Source of the DNA: a virus
Reading direction: 5' to 3' (one strand)
IMG/VR virus record: IMGVR_UViG_3300024255_000121
Coordinates: 1-27,776 of that record
Length of the DNA stretch: 27,776 nucleotides
Shown piece after piece: positions 13,947 to 21,005 of this stretch; positions within the stretch are counted from its first letter, which is position 1; the number at the start of each line of letters is the position of its first letter. The notes below the pieces were generated by a model. The model was not told the origin of the DNA. It ran no database searches and saw only the letters and a list, made by a program, of their open reading frames with translations. A program made the translations under genes and the position numbers.

Positions 13947-14283
13947 TTGAGTCTGAATCAAAGTGTTGCGTTGAGAATTCAAACAATTCTGAGTCTTCCA
14001 ACGCAATCATCTGATGCTTTAGACCAGTAGGGACATAAAACTTATCTCCAGGTTCTAAGACTTTGAGCTCTGCTTTACTAAGATCTTCACCCCACCCAAA
14101 ATATAATGAGATGAGACCACTCTGTAAGTAGAAAGTCTCATCTTTTATTTTGTGGTAATGCCAGGAGCATCTCTTATTCTTTTCAATGAATAAGAGTTTG
14201 CCACAATACATTTCATTATTTACAATCCACTTTTCATATCCCCATCCTTTGGGGACTACCTTAATTGAAGAAGTCTTTGTCAT
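13924..14283 (-). CDS. Cupin-fold protein, possible sugar isomerase/epimerase
   Basis: A 119-aa single-domain cupin. The N-terminus VVPKGWGYEKWIVNN is the type found in mannose-6-phosphate isomerase-like cupins, and the metal-binding set is complete: His42-x-His44, Glu49 and His90 (WHYHKIKDETFYL ... PTGLKHQM), with the LEPGDKFYVP second cupin motif. Such cupins bind a divalent metal and often act on sugar phosphates or nucleotide sugars. It is the last gene of the overlapping sugar operon (23-nt overlap with the HAD gene). Since no GmhA-type sedoheptulose-7-phosphate isomerase is present, this cupin could fill that step or could be a 3- or 5-epimerase; both ideas are inference. Confidence 0.82.
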   Translation of the reverse strand: MTKTSSIKVVPKGWGYEKWIVNNEMYCGKLLFIEKNKRCSWHYHKIKDETFYLQSGLISLYFGWGEDLSKAELKVLEPGDKFYVPTGLKHQMIALEDSELFEFSTQHFDSDSIRIHRGN

Positions 14284-14584
14284 TAATTCCCTTGTCGTCT
14301 ATGTAGTAATCAGCTGAAGGTTTTCCTAAGTATAGATTATGAAACTTACATCCCCATGATTCTATTTGATTCTTAGTAAATTCATAAAACTCTTTCTCAG
14401 ATAGCTCTCTATCGTTATTATATCTACCCATACCTCTAGCAGTAAGATAAGTAATGATATGACCTTCATCATAAAGTTTATTTATTATCTGTATGCGATC
14501 CCACATGGGTGTTGCATGTGTATACCTGTGTTCTCCTTGTCCAGGATAACATATAGTACCGTCAATATCAACAGTATATCTCAT
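14261..14584 (-). CDS. HAD-family phosphatase, possible GmhB-like role
   Basis: A compact 107-aa HAD-superfamily protein with no cap domain. Motif I is DIDGTI (Asp6 nucleophile, Asp8 acid), motif II is Thr48 (YLTARG), motif III Lys88 (LGKPSADY) and motif IV Asp96-Asp97 (YIDDKGI), all intact. Small phosphatases of this type sit in many capsule and sugar-nucleotide loci. In ADP-heptose synthesis, the HAD enzyme GmhB removes the 7-phosphate of heptose 1,7-bisphosphate between the kinase and adenylyltransferase steps; position here, directly after the kinase gene (4-nt overlap), makes that role plausible. It is shorter than GmhB (about 190 aa) and not obviously its orthologue, so the specific substrate is uncertain. 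Confidence 0.82.
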   Translation of the reverse strand: MRYTVDIDGTICYPGQGEHRYTHATPMWDRIQIINKLYDEGHIITYLTARGMGRYNNDRELSEKEFYEFTKNQIESWGCKFHNLYLGKPSADYYIDDKGINDKDFFN

Positions 14585-15375
14585 ATATTTAAAATCCTAT
14601 CAACATTATTCATAGTGAGAATATATGTACCAGGATTCTGTACTGCAATAGCAGCAGCCTTATTAGCAAAACAAATTGCTTCATCCATTGACGGAAGTTG
14701 AATATAATAGAAAACTAAAGCTGCAAGGAAAGTATCTCCAGCTCCAGTCACATCAAATGTCCGAACAAGATCTGTACATGGAAACTTTTTCTTATTCCAT
14801 GCAGCACCTTCAGACCCCATGGTAACAATTATATTCGTAGAGTTTGGAATATGATCTGAATCTAAACTCTCAAACTCTTTCTTGTTAATTTTATAGATGA
14901 CATTACTATGCTCCGTAGGGAGTATAGTTTTTTTCGTATCCACAAATATTAATGTATTAGGATACCTGCTAGCAATGTCACTGATTGTTTTTGCAGCAGG
15001 AATATATCCTTTGTTATAGTCCGAAATAATAATAGCATCATATGTATCATGCAATAGAGCCATCTGCAATTCAGACGGATGTAAAGGCTTTACATTGGGT
15101 TCATTATCTACTCGAACAATCTGTTGATTAGATCGGATATCAATATATCTCGTTTTAGTAAGAGGTTCCTTATTAGTAAGGAAGGTTACATCAATACCAA
15201 GAGACTCCAAATTGGCACGAACATTGGCAGCCATGCCAGGTGCCTGTTCTTTTTGATCTTGGATTAGTATAGGGACTGGTGCCTCTGGGCTTAGTCTATT
15301 GCATGGACCATAGACCCATTCATCAGTACAACTATCCCCGATCAATAATACTTTGTATGGTTTTGCTAGTCGCAT
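14581..15375 (-). CDS. hldA: PfkB-family heptose-7-phosphate kinase (HldA / HldE N-terminal domain)
   Basis: A 264-aa ribokinase-fold protein that matches the kinase half of HldE. Visible motifs: LIGDSCTDEWVYGPCNRLSPEAPVP (residues 11-35; compare [23 protein letters not shown] in E. coli), GMAANVRANLESLG, IRSNQQIVRVDNE (about 80-92, the heptose-kinase stretch), SDYNKGYI, and the PfkB signature 2 VTGAGDTFLAAL with catalytic Asp214. It should phosphorylate heptose 7-phosphate at C1 with ATP. It is about 50 residues shorter than the E. coli domain, mainly in loops and the C-terminus. Its start overlaps the nucleotidyltransferase gene by 44 nt, so the two HldE domains are separate genes here. Confidence 0.88.
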   Translation of the reverse strand: MRLAKPYKVLLIGDSCTDEWVYGPCNRLSPEAPVPILIQDQKEQAPGMAANVRANLESLGIDVTFLTNKEPLTKTRYIDIRSNQQIVRVDNEPNVKPLHPSELQMALLHDTYDAIIISDYNKGYIPAAKTISDIASRYPNTLIFVDTKKTILPTEHSNVIYKINKKEFESLDSDHIPNSTNIIVTMGSEGAAWNKKKFPCTDLVRTFDVTGAGDTFLAALVFYYIQLPSMDEAICFANKAAAIAVQNPGTYILTMNNVDRILNI

Positions 15376-15736
15376 AATCTTCTAACCTAGGGAAAAAATG
15401 TAATTCAGTAGCGTACATAGATCCAATGACTGACTTTCCTTCCCAGTCAGATCCTACTACCATTATATCAGGTGCAGTAACAGCTATGCACTTTTCTAGT
15501 TCTTCATCAGAACCAAATAGAACTACATGATCTACAGTCTTAAGACTTTGTAGCATGTATGCTCTATCTTCGGCGTTATTTATTGGGCGAGAAGGACCTT
15601 TCTTTTCCCTTACCCGCTCATCACTATCAATACCAACAACTACTACATCACCCATAGACTTTGCATACTCTAAGAGTTGCAAATGTCCAGAGTGAAGGAT
15701 ATCAAAGGTTCCATTTACAAAAACTTTCTTAGTCAT
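15332..15736 (-). CDS. hldC: Heptose-1-phosphate nucleotidyltransferase (HldC / HldE C-terminal domain)
   Basis: A 134-aa cytidylyltransferase-fold protein. It begins MTKKVFVNGTFDILHSGH with the GTFD and H-x-G-H nucleotide-binding motifs, followed by VGIDSDERVREKKGPSRPINNAEDR (compare SRPVNPLEQR in HldE), APDIMVVGSDW...IGS (compare KGGDY...IAGS) and a Ser/Thr-rich YATSKTIQSII. It should transfer AMP (or another NMP) from NTP to heptose 1-phosphate. It overlaps the carbamoyltransferase gene upstream by 8 nt and the kinase gene downstream by 44 nt. Gene order (transferase before kinase) is the reverse of the domain order in fused HldE. Confidence 0.88.
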   Translation of the reverse strand: MTKKVFVNGTFDILHSGHLQLLEYAKSMGDVVVVGIDSDERVREKKGPSRPINNAEDRAYMLQSLKTVDHVVLFGSDEELEKCIAVTAPDIMVVGSDWEGKSVIGSMYATELHFFPRLEDYATSKTIQSIIDRG

Positions 15737-17522
15737 TAGATACCTGGATTATTTTACCATATTCAGGAAGATAAAGATACTCGATGTCAGAGTTAGCAAG
15801 AGTACGGCAAGCGTCGTCCAGGGTCTCCACCAGAGGTTCACCACCAAGATTGAAAGAGGTATTAAACAAAATCGGACAACCCGTAGCATCATAGAAGGCT
15901 TTGATGAGGTCATAGTAATTCTTGTTCTGTTCTTCAGTAACAGTTTGAATACGACATGTTCCGTCAACATGAATAATAGCTGGGATTTTTTCTTCAATGC
16001 CAGGTTGACACTTAACCGCATACATCATGAAGGGAGTATCTTCCATCCCACGCAAATCAAACCATTCATCGGCATGCTCGGCAAGAATAGATCCAGCAAA
16101 TGGACGGAAGTATTCACGATGTTTCACCTTATTGACAAAATCTTTACCTTCAGAATCACGGGGATCATAAAGAATAGAACGATTGCCGAGAGCGCGAGGA
16201 CCAGCTTCTGATTTTCCTTGGAAAAGTGAGACGATATTCTCATTAGAGATCAAATTAATTACATCGTCATTGTTAGCATCACTCACAATACCACTATACT
16301 TGTCAGCAGTATCAATAATCTGCTCAATAGTATAGTTATGGTCAGGACCATAGTACAAATCGGTAATTCTAGAAGGAACTGTTGTTTGTTCCTTACCATT
16401 CAATTGATAATGTACATATAAGGCAGCTCCAATAGCAGTTCCACCATCATTACTGACGGGTTCAACAAAGAGATTGATACCATCTTCTTTCAACTTATCA
16501 AGATACCAATAGTTTGCTACACAATTCAATCCATATCCACCAGAAAGAACAACATTCTTTTTACCAGTGAGTTCAACTGCTTTATAGATTAGCTTCAAAA
16601 CTGCTTCTTGCGTTTCAGTTTGTACTGCATAGGCAAAGTCTCTACGATTCTTAAGTTTAGTTATATCGTCAGACTCGTGATTGTTTAAAAAAGGATATTC
16701 TTGAATATTAACATGCCCAGCATTAGGATAAGTAGGAACAATAACATTCCTATCTACTGTTCCAACCTCTTTAAACAGAGTGGGAACTTCTTCGTTAGGT
16801 TCTCCATATGGAAATAATCCCATAGTTTTACCAGCCTCGATAGCATGCCAACCACAGTATTGTGTAGCAGCTTCGTATGCTTTTACGATACCTGCAGTTT
16901 CATCGAGAGTATAAGAGAAGAAACCAGTTTCACCAGGATAAGCCATTGCTGCTTCCATTTTAGGAACATAATTTGTGCAGCAGGGACCACGAGTTCCGAG
17001 ATGTTTGTATGTGGTATTAATTGTATTTGGAAACTTACAATCAAAAATAGTTTCAGTTTCCCATACAGTTTCAGTATGCCCCATTACATCAAACTGAATG
17101 AAGGTTCCTGCTCCATCAACTACAAGTGCAGCTGCTTCTTCAAATCCAGACCTATAGAAAGCAGCAGCAGCGTGAAGTTTATGATGAACATTACCAACAT
17201 CAACAACTTGAGGATGCATCTTGTCTGGATCTGGTTCGACATCTTCAATCAAACCCAGTTTTCTTGCCATCCCAACATAGATTGGTTCATTACTATACTC
17301 AAGATGACCACAATCCCTCTCCATTAATTGAGTGTGACCAACAACAAGATAATCAAGTTTATCAGTGTACTTCTGTATCTCTAATAGTGAGGCAATAGGT
17401 CCACCATCATATTTACGACGAGATAATCTCTCTTCTTCAACAGCAAAAATAAGCTCACCATCTTTTAGAAGACATACTCCAGCGTTGTGTCCGCGAGTGA
17501 TACCAGCAATCCACTGTGTCAT
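15729..17522 (-). CDS. NodU/CmcH-family carbamoyltransferase
   Basis: A 597-aa full-length member of the NodU family. The N-terminal ASKHA-like domain starts with GITRGHNAGVCLLKDGELIFAVEEERLSRRK, carries the conserved His cluster VHHKLHAAAAFY (residues about 112-123) and VVDGAGT (about 134-140); the C-terminal YrdC-like part has the family hallmark SEAGPRALGNRSIL (around residue 445) and REYFRPFAGS. These enzymes transfer a carbamoyl group from carbamoyl phosphate to a hydroxyl of a sugar or antibiotic. In this operon the acceptor is most likely the heptose-like sugar or its glycan product. The gene overlaps the glycosyltransferase stop by 4 nt (ATGA) and the nucleotidyltransferase start by 8 nt. 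Intact, no frame disruption seen. Confidence 0.93.
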   Translation of the reverse strand: MTQWIAGITRGHNAGVCLLKDGELIFAVEEERLSRRKYDGGPIASLLEIQKYTDKLDYLVVGHTQLMERDCGHLEYSNEPIYVGMARKLGLIEDVEPDPDKMHPQVVDVGNVHHKLHAAAAFYRSGFEEAAALVVDGAGTFIQFDVMGHTETVWETETIFDCKFPNTINTTYKHLGTRGPCCTNYVPKMEAAMAYPGETGFFSYTLDETAGIVKAYEAATQYCGWHAIEAGKTMGLFPYGEPNEEVPTLFKEVGTVDRNVIVPTYPNAGHVNIQEYPFLNNHESDDITKLKNRRDFAYAVQTETQEAVLKLIYKAVELTGKKNVVLSGGYGLNCVANYWYLDKLKEDGINLFVEPVSNDGGTAIGAALYVHYQLNGKEQTTVPSRITDLYYGPDHNYTIEQIIDTADKYSGIVSDANNDDVINLISNENIVSLFQGKSEAGPRALGNRSILYDPRDSEGKDFVNKVKHREYFRPFAGSILAEHADEWFDLRGMEDTPFMMYAVKCQPGIEEKIPAIIHVDGTCRIQTVTEEQNKNYYDLIKAFYDATGCPILFNTSFNLGGEPLVETLDDACRTLANSDIEYLYLPEYGKIIQVSND

Positions 17523-18499
17523 TTACCAAATCCTTTTGTAGGGGTTTCTGTTGTCTCTTTTTTCTTTACCGGTTTTCCAAGTCTATCTCTACAAGACTTC
17601 AGCACATTTTGAATATCCTCTTCTGCCATTGCCATGCATTCATCATTCTGCATATCAGCATAGTCTTCCATTGTCAATCTAATGGGAGAGAATGTTCTTT
17701 TATCCTCTCCTAAATCAATTATATCAAATTGATTGTCATTTGGATAGCTAATATTAATAGGATATGTTGATCCAATCACTGCTGTTACACTAGTATCAGT
17801 TGCAGCTGCAATGTGTTGACCAACAGAGTCGCAACCCAAGAAATGGTCTGCCCTATTAATAATAGATGTCCAGATACGGACATCAGGAATTTGAGGTAGA
17901 ATAAATGGATACTTAGAGTCTCCCTCCTCTGTTTGAAATGGGAACTCAGACATTACAATTACACAATAATCCTTCTTGAGATCATTAACAATTTTACTAA
18001 TATCTCCAAGACTAAAACTTCTAGATGTTGGGTCAAAAATATATCCACCCTCATCCATTACACCTCTACCAAAAGGCTGTACAACGATAACTTTTTCCTT
18101 TCCAGTAACTTTGATTGCCTCATCAACTAGCTGAAGACCTTGAATACCCTCATGCTTTGCTAGTTTAATTGTAGGTTTAGGAAGATCCCTAGGCTCATCG
18201 ATACCATTGATTTCCATATCAAATGCTTGAGCAATACTACATTTTTGATTGTAGTAATGCCAACGACGATATGGTTCAGGTGTGACACAATCTCTTTCTT
18301 TGATTTTATCTTCAAAAAGATCTTTATGCCAGTTGTCGTATGCGTATTTGTGAAGGGCTGGATGGGACTTGTAGAAGTTCATCCCACCCTCACACACAAT
18401 GATAAAATCATCATGTGTTTCTGCGTATTTTTCAAAGGCAGGGATGGAGGTGATAACTCTACCAGCTCCTCCATTAATGAAGAATGCTTTTGATCTCAT
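17519..18499 (-). CDS. GT9-like (heptosyltransferase-type) glycosyltransferase
   Basis: A 326-aa GT-B-fold protein. The N-terminal FFINGGAGRVITSIPAFEKYA (residues 6-26) is the donor-family start (compare GxxxGDxxxxxPA in ADP-heptose:LPS heptosyltransferases), and the C-terminal RADHFLGCDSVGQHIAAAT-type motif corresponds to the GT9 'GNDSGPMHIAAA' nucleotide-binding region. The last ~25 residues are a Lys/Thr-rich tail. GT9 enzymes transfer heptose from ADP-heptose, which fits the neighbouring hldA/hldC/hldD-like genes. It opens the overlapping sugar operon, with a candidate promoter at 18625-18653 inside the preceding gene. The acceptor (host lipopolysaccharide, virion protein or something else) cannot be read from the sequence. 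Confidence 0.8.
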   Translation of the reverse strand: MRSKAFFINGGAGRVITSIPAFEKYAETHDDFIIVCEGGMNFYKSHPALHKYAYDNWHKDLFEDKIKERDCVTPEPYRRWHYYNQKCSIAQAFDMEINGIDEPRDLPKPTIKLAKHEGIQGLQLVDEAIKVTGKEKVIVVQPFGRGVMDEGGYIFDPTSRSFSLGDISKIVNDLKKDYCVIVMSEFPFQTEEGDSKYPFILPQIPDVRIWTSIINRADHFLGCDSVGQHIAAATDTSVTAVIGSTYPINISYPNDNQFDIIDLGEDKRTFSPIRLTMEDYADMQNDECMAMAEEDIQNVLKSCRDRLGKPVKKKETTETPTKGFGK

Positions 18500-18525
18500 A
18501 CTAATTTGGTCAACAAAGTATATAG

Positions 18526-19263
18526 TTATAAAAAGAAAACCTGATTCACTCGATCATGTTCGGTGAACATCCCATGATCAATGTTCTGCGAGTGCATTAC
18601 ATCAGATTCATAAAAGATACATCTATTATACACCATTTCAGCCTCATATTCAACTCTCCACTCTCTATCACCATACAACCACTTTCTGATGTATGGAAAA
18701 CATTGTTCAGGTCTTGTAACCTCATCGTCAAATCCATCGGGTTTGTCAATATATTCCGTTACCTTATATGGAAGAGACATCTGCCCTTTATACGAATATA
18801 AATTTGTACCACCTTGACATTCTTCTGGAGTATTCAAATAAATCACTGCACCAAACTGATTTAAATCTGTAGTAAGATCTTGCAGATATGAATCTTGATG
18901 AGGAATATTGAACCATGGTGCATGAAATGCACTATCATAATTCATAAAATTACACATGAATCCAACAGTATCCCACTGGAATTCATATGATTGTTTATCA
19001 ATATTCTTAGACCATAGAGAATTGTCTAAACAATACTCATCAAAAAAGGGTTTAAGATTCTTCTTTACTTCTGAAGTCTCTTTGAATATTCTTTGACCAG
19101 GAAGATCGCCTATTAAACTCTCATTTGTTTTTCTCTCTAAGCTTAAAGAGAGATTTCTTATTTCGTCTGGATTTTTATAAAAATTATCGGCAATTATAAT
19201 CGTTCTATTTTGCGGTCCTACTCTCTTAACACTAACATCAAGATTTTCATTTAGTTCAAACAT
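18526..19263 (-). CDS. 2OG-Fe(II) oxygenase (DUF6445-like)
   Basis: A 245-aa protein with FNIPHQDSYLQD (His and Asp metal ligands of an H-x-D motif, around residue 140), GAVIYLNTPEECQGGTNLYSYK, a distal His in FYESDVMHSQNID and the Arg in HDRVNQVFFL for 2-oxoglutarate. The YLN(T)PEEC-GGT block is the one I associate with DUF6445, a 2OG-oxygenase family frequent in marine phages. Substrate unknown. It follows a strong terminator and precedes the sugar operon by 26 bases; a TAGGA Shine-Dalgarno lies before the ATG. Co-transcription with the glycosyltransferase is likely, so a role in sugar or glycoprotein oxidation is possible, but not shown. Confidence 0.85.
   Translation of the reverse strand: MFELNENLDVSVKRVGPQNRTIIIADNFYKNPDEIRNLSLSLERKTNESLIGDLPGQRIFKETSEVKKNLKPFFDEYCLDNSLWSKNIDKQSYEFQWDTVGFMCNFMNYDSAFHAPWFNIPHQDSYLQDLTTDLNQFGAVIYLNTPEECQGGTNLYSYKGQMSLPYKVTEYIDKPDGFDDEVTRPEQCFPYIRKWLYGDREWRVEYEAEMVYNRCIFYESDVMHSQNIDHGMFTEHDRVNQVFFL
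18625..18653 (-). promoter_or_regulatory. Candidate internal promoter for the sugar operon
   Basis: Inside the 3' part of the oxygenase gene the minus strand has TTGAAT (18653-18648), 17 bp, TATAAT (18630-18625), then AGATG. One mismatch in the -35 box; the TATAATAGA element is shared with the three strong promoters elsewhere in the window. It lies 126 bases before the glycosyltransferase start. Because it is within coding sequence it could be chance. Confidence 0.45.
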
Positions 19264-19283
19264 TTTATAAAATCCTAAAAATC

Positions 19284-19311
19284 AAAAAAAATTCCGGGGA
19301 AAATTTCCCCG
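19284..19311 (-). terminator. Intrinsic terminator after the second Cys-rich gene
   Basis: The minus strand has CGGGGAAA-T-TTTCCCCG (17-base palindrome; a realistic stem of 6-7 bp with a short A/T loop), then GAATTTTTTTT. It lies about 30 bases past the stop of the gene at 19342 and ends the tail/adhesin transcript before the oxygenase gene. Confidence 0.88.
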
Positions 19312-19341
19312 AAATTATGGAATTAAAAAGTCAATTTCGTT

Positions 19342-20223
19342 TCAGGACCAAGTTGTAACAACAACCAGTCCACCACCACCCCAGTCACCCCAGCATTGAC
19401 TGCCTTGAGTAGACCCACTAAATCCACCACCACCAGGGAACAGAGAAGGTGAAGAACAACATCCTCTAGCATTACCATAGGAGCAGCGAGTTACACCAAA
19501 GTTTCTATCTGTAGACCAAGGACCAACTGGAGAAGATGCAATTGCAAAGTCGTCCGAGTGACAACTATACGATTTAAATTCACCACCGGACAAACCACAA
19601 ATATAAAATTCGTTTTCTGGATTTGCTGTCTCAGGCTTAGTTTGTCCATCAGGCCAAGAAGCAGAGCAAGCGTTATAACAGTTGTTTCTTTGTGCTTGCT
19701 TTGCACAGGCATAACAAGAAGCAACTGTACACTTTTGGTTAGCGTAAGATCCGCCCTGCATACAGAAGGTTCCTAATCCACCACCTAAGACGAAAGAAGG
19801 GCACCCATAGAATCCACAACCGGTTCTACCGTGACAACAACCACAGCAGGAACACCTACTACTAGATGCCGAACAAATTGTAAACTGAGTAGATCCAGCG
19901 ACAAAATGACCACAGTTAGCGTACTGCATCTTGGTGGCATAACCACCACCACCGCCACCCATACCAGCACCGTTGCCGCAGCAACGACCACCTGCACCTG
20001 ATCCACCACCAGATACAATTTCAAATTGAATGGTGGTTACTTTTTCTGGTACGGTCCAGAGGTAACAACATCCACCATTCTCTGGAACATTGTGACAGCA
20101 GTTATAATAAAAGCTTCTACAAACATTGCCTGTAGAAACTCCTGTTACTTTAGTTGGACCTACAGTTCCGTCAATAAATGCATCACTAGCATCAATTTTT
20201 TTATAGGTCTGATAATCCGCCAT
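19342..20223 (-). CDS. Gly/Cys-rich adhesin-like tail protein, copy B
   Basis: A 293-aa protein with 28 cysteines, clustered as YNCCHN, NGGCCYLW, GGRCCGNG, RCSCCGCCHGRTGCGFYGC and RGCCSS, and long glycine runs (GMGGGGGGY, FPGGGGFSG, GDWGGGGL). The segment WTVPEKVTTIQFEIVSGGGSGAGG is the start of the phage glycine-rich tail domain, and the glycine loops recall the gp38-type adhesins of T-even phages, which bind host receptors at the fibre tip. The high Cys content implies disulfides or metal binding. Copy A (21004-21882) is very similar over its full length. The pair flanks a fibre-assembly-like gene. Receptor binding is inferred from composition and context. There is no signal peptide. Confidence 0.85.
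   Translation of the reverse strand: MADYQTYKKIDASDAFIDGTVGPTKVTGVSTGNVCRSFYYNCCHNVPENGGCCYLWTVPEKVTTIQFEIVSGGGSGAGGRCCGNGAGMGGGGGGYATKMQYANCGHFVAGSTQFTICSASSSRCSCCGCCHGRTGCGFYGCPSFVLGGGLGTFCMQGGSYANQKCTVASCYACAKQAQRNNCYNACSASWPDGQTKPETANPENEFYICGLSGGEFKSYSCHSDDFAIASSPVGPWSTDRNFGVTRCSYGNARGCCSSPSLFPGGGGFSGSTQGSQCWGDWGGGGLVVVTTWS
19994..20058. repeat. 65-bp perfect direct repeat, copy 1
   Basis: Identical to 21653-21717, same orientation, 1659 bp apart, within the paralogous Cys-rich genes (encoding VPEKVTTIQFEIVSGGGSGAG). Marks recent duplication or ongoing gene conversion. Confidence 0.9.
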
Positions 20224-20228
20224 AATAA

Positions 20229-20972
20229 TTAGGCTCCTACAGTGCTAGTATCAGTAGAATCCAATCCAGTCTCAGGAGAATCTCCAGTAAATCCTTCACG
20301 ATCACCAGGCTCTCTAGGCCATACGATCAGATAAGTATTGTTACCAACACTACTCCAAGTATCTGGCAAGTCTCTCAACTTTTGACGATATGTTGCCCAC
20401 TCACTAACAAAACCTGCTGGAGCGTCTGCAGGAATTTTATTATCAGATCCTTCAAGCAAGATATTTCTTGTTTTTCTTACTTCTTCCCATCCAAAGGAAT
20501 GACTAGCAGATTCATCTTCTAGATCAATTTCTGTGTGGGGACCAGAGAATCTACCTGTATTCCAAAGACTAGTCTCAAAATTATAACCGAATGAGCACAT
20601 ATCATATACTTCATTGAAGTAAAGATAGTTAGGAAGGATTGGGTTAGGCTCCGAATCAGGACCAGCAGGAGTTTCAATCAGTTCTGGAGCAAGAATACCT
20701 CCAAACATTGCAACTGCATTCATAGGATGAGTATCGGCATTAAGCTCAACAACTCGTGTCCCAGCTGGAGGATCTCTGTCCTCACCAGGATCAGATGGGA
20801 AAGAATGCTCTACTTCCCAGAGAGGATCAGCATCTGTTCCATTATTTACATACCAGAAAGTAATCCTATCTGGTCCAGTATATGTACAGATACCACTTCT
20901 ATTTGTGTCCTGAGTATCGCCATACCACTCAGTAGGTACAGGATAAACAATTGTTTTAGTAATTTGCGCCAT
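20229..20972 (-). CDS. Tail protein with fibre-assembly-chaperone-like C-terminus
   Basis: The start is placed at ATG 20972 (MAQITKTIVYPVPTEWYGD, 247 aa); a longer frame would begin inside the stop region of the neighbouring gene. The protein is Trp/Pro/Asp-rich with a beta-type N-terminal half. The C-terminal segment APAGFVSEWATYRQKLRDLP matches the short motif (W..YR..LRDLP) seen in small phage tail-fibre assembly proteins that accompany fibre and adhesin genes. It is enclosed by the two Cys-rich paralogues, suggesting it assists or partners them. A GATAAATA late element overlaps the stop codon of the upstream copy, and GGAG lies 15 bases before the ATG. The assignment to assembly is inference. 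Confidence 0.7.
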   Translation of the reverse strand: MAQITKTIVYPVPTEWYGDTQDTNRSGICTYTGPDRITFWYVNNGTDADPLWEVEHSFPSDPGEDRDPPAGTRVVELNADTHPMNAVAMFGGILAPELIETPAGPDSEPNPILPNYLYFNEVYDMCSFGYNFETSLWNTGRFSGPHTEIDLEDESASHSFGWEEVRKTRNILLEGSDNKIPADAPAGFVSEWATYRQKLRDLPDTWSSVGNNTYLIVWPREPGDREGFTGDSPETGLDSTDTSTVGA

Positions 20973-20997
20973 TGCTAAAAATGTACTCCGTTGTAAG

Positions 20998-21005
20998 TAT
21001 TTATC
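20998..21005 (-). promoter_or_regulatory. Candidate late promoter (GATAAATA) at a stop codon
   Basis: The minus strand reads TGATAAATACTTAC; TGA is the stop of Cys-rich copy A. One mismatch to TATAAATA, 26 bases before the ATG at 20972. Confidence 0.5.

Noticed and set aside
16845-17327. 160-codon plus-strand open frame opposite the carbamoyltransferase
   Set aside because: Antisense to a strongly conserved enzyme, with no ribosome site or recognisable motif.
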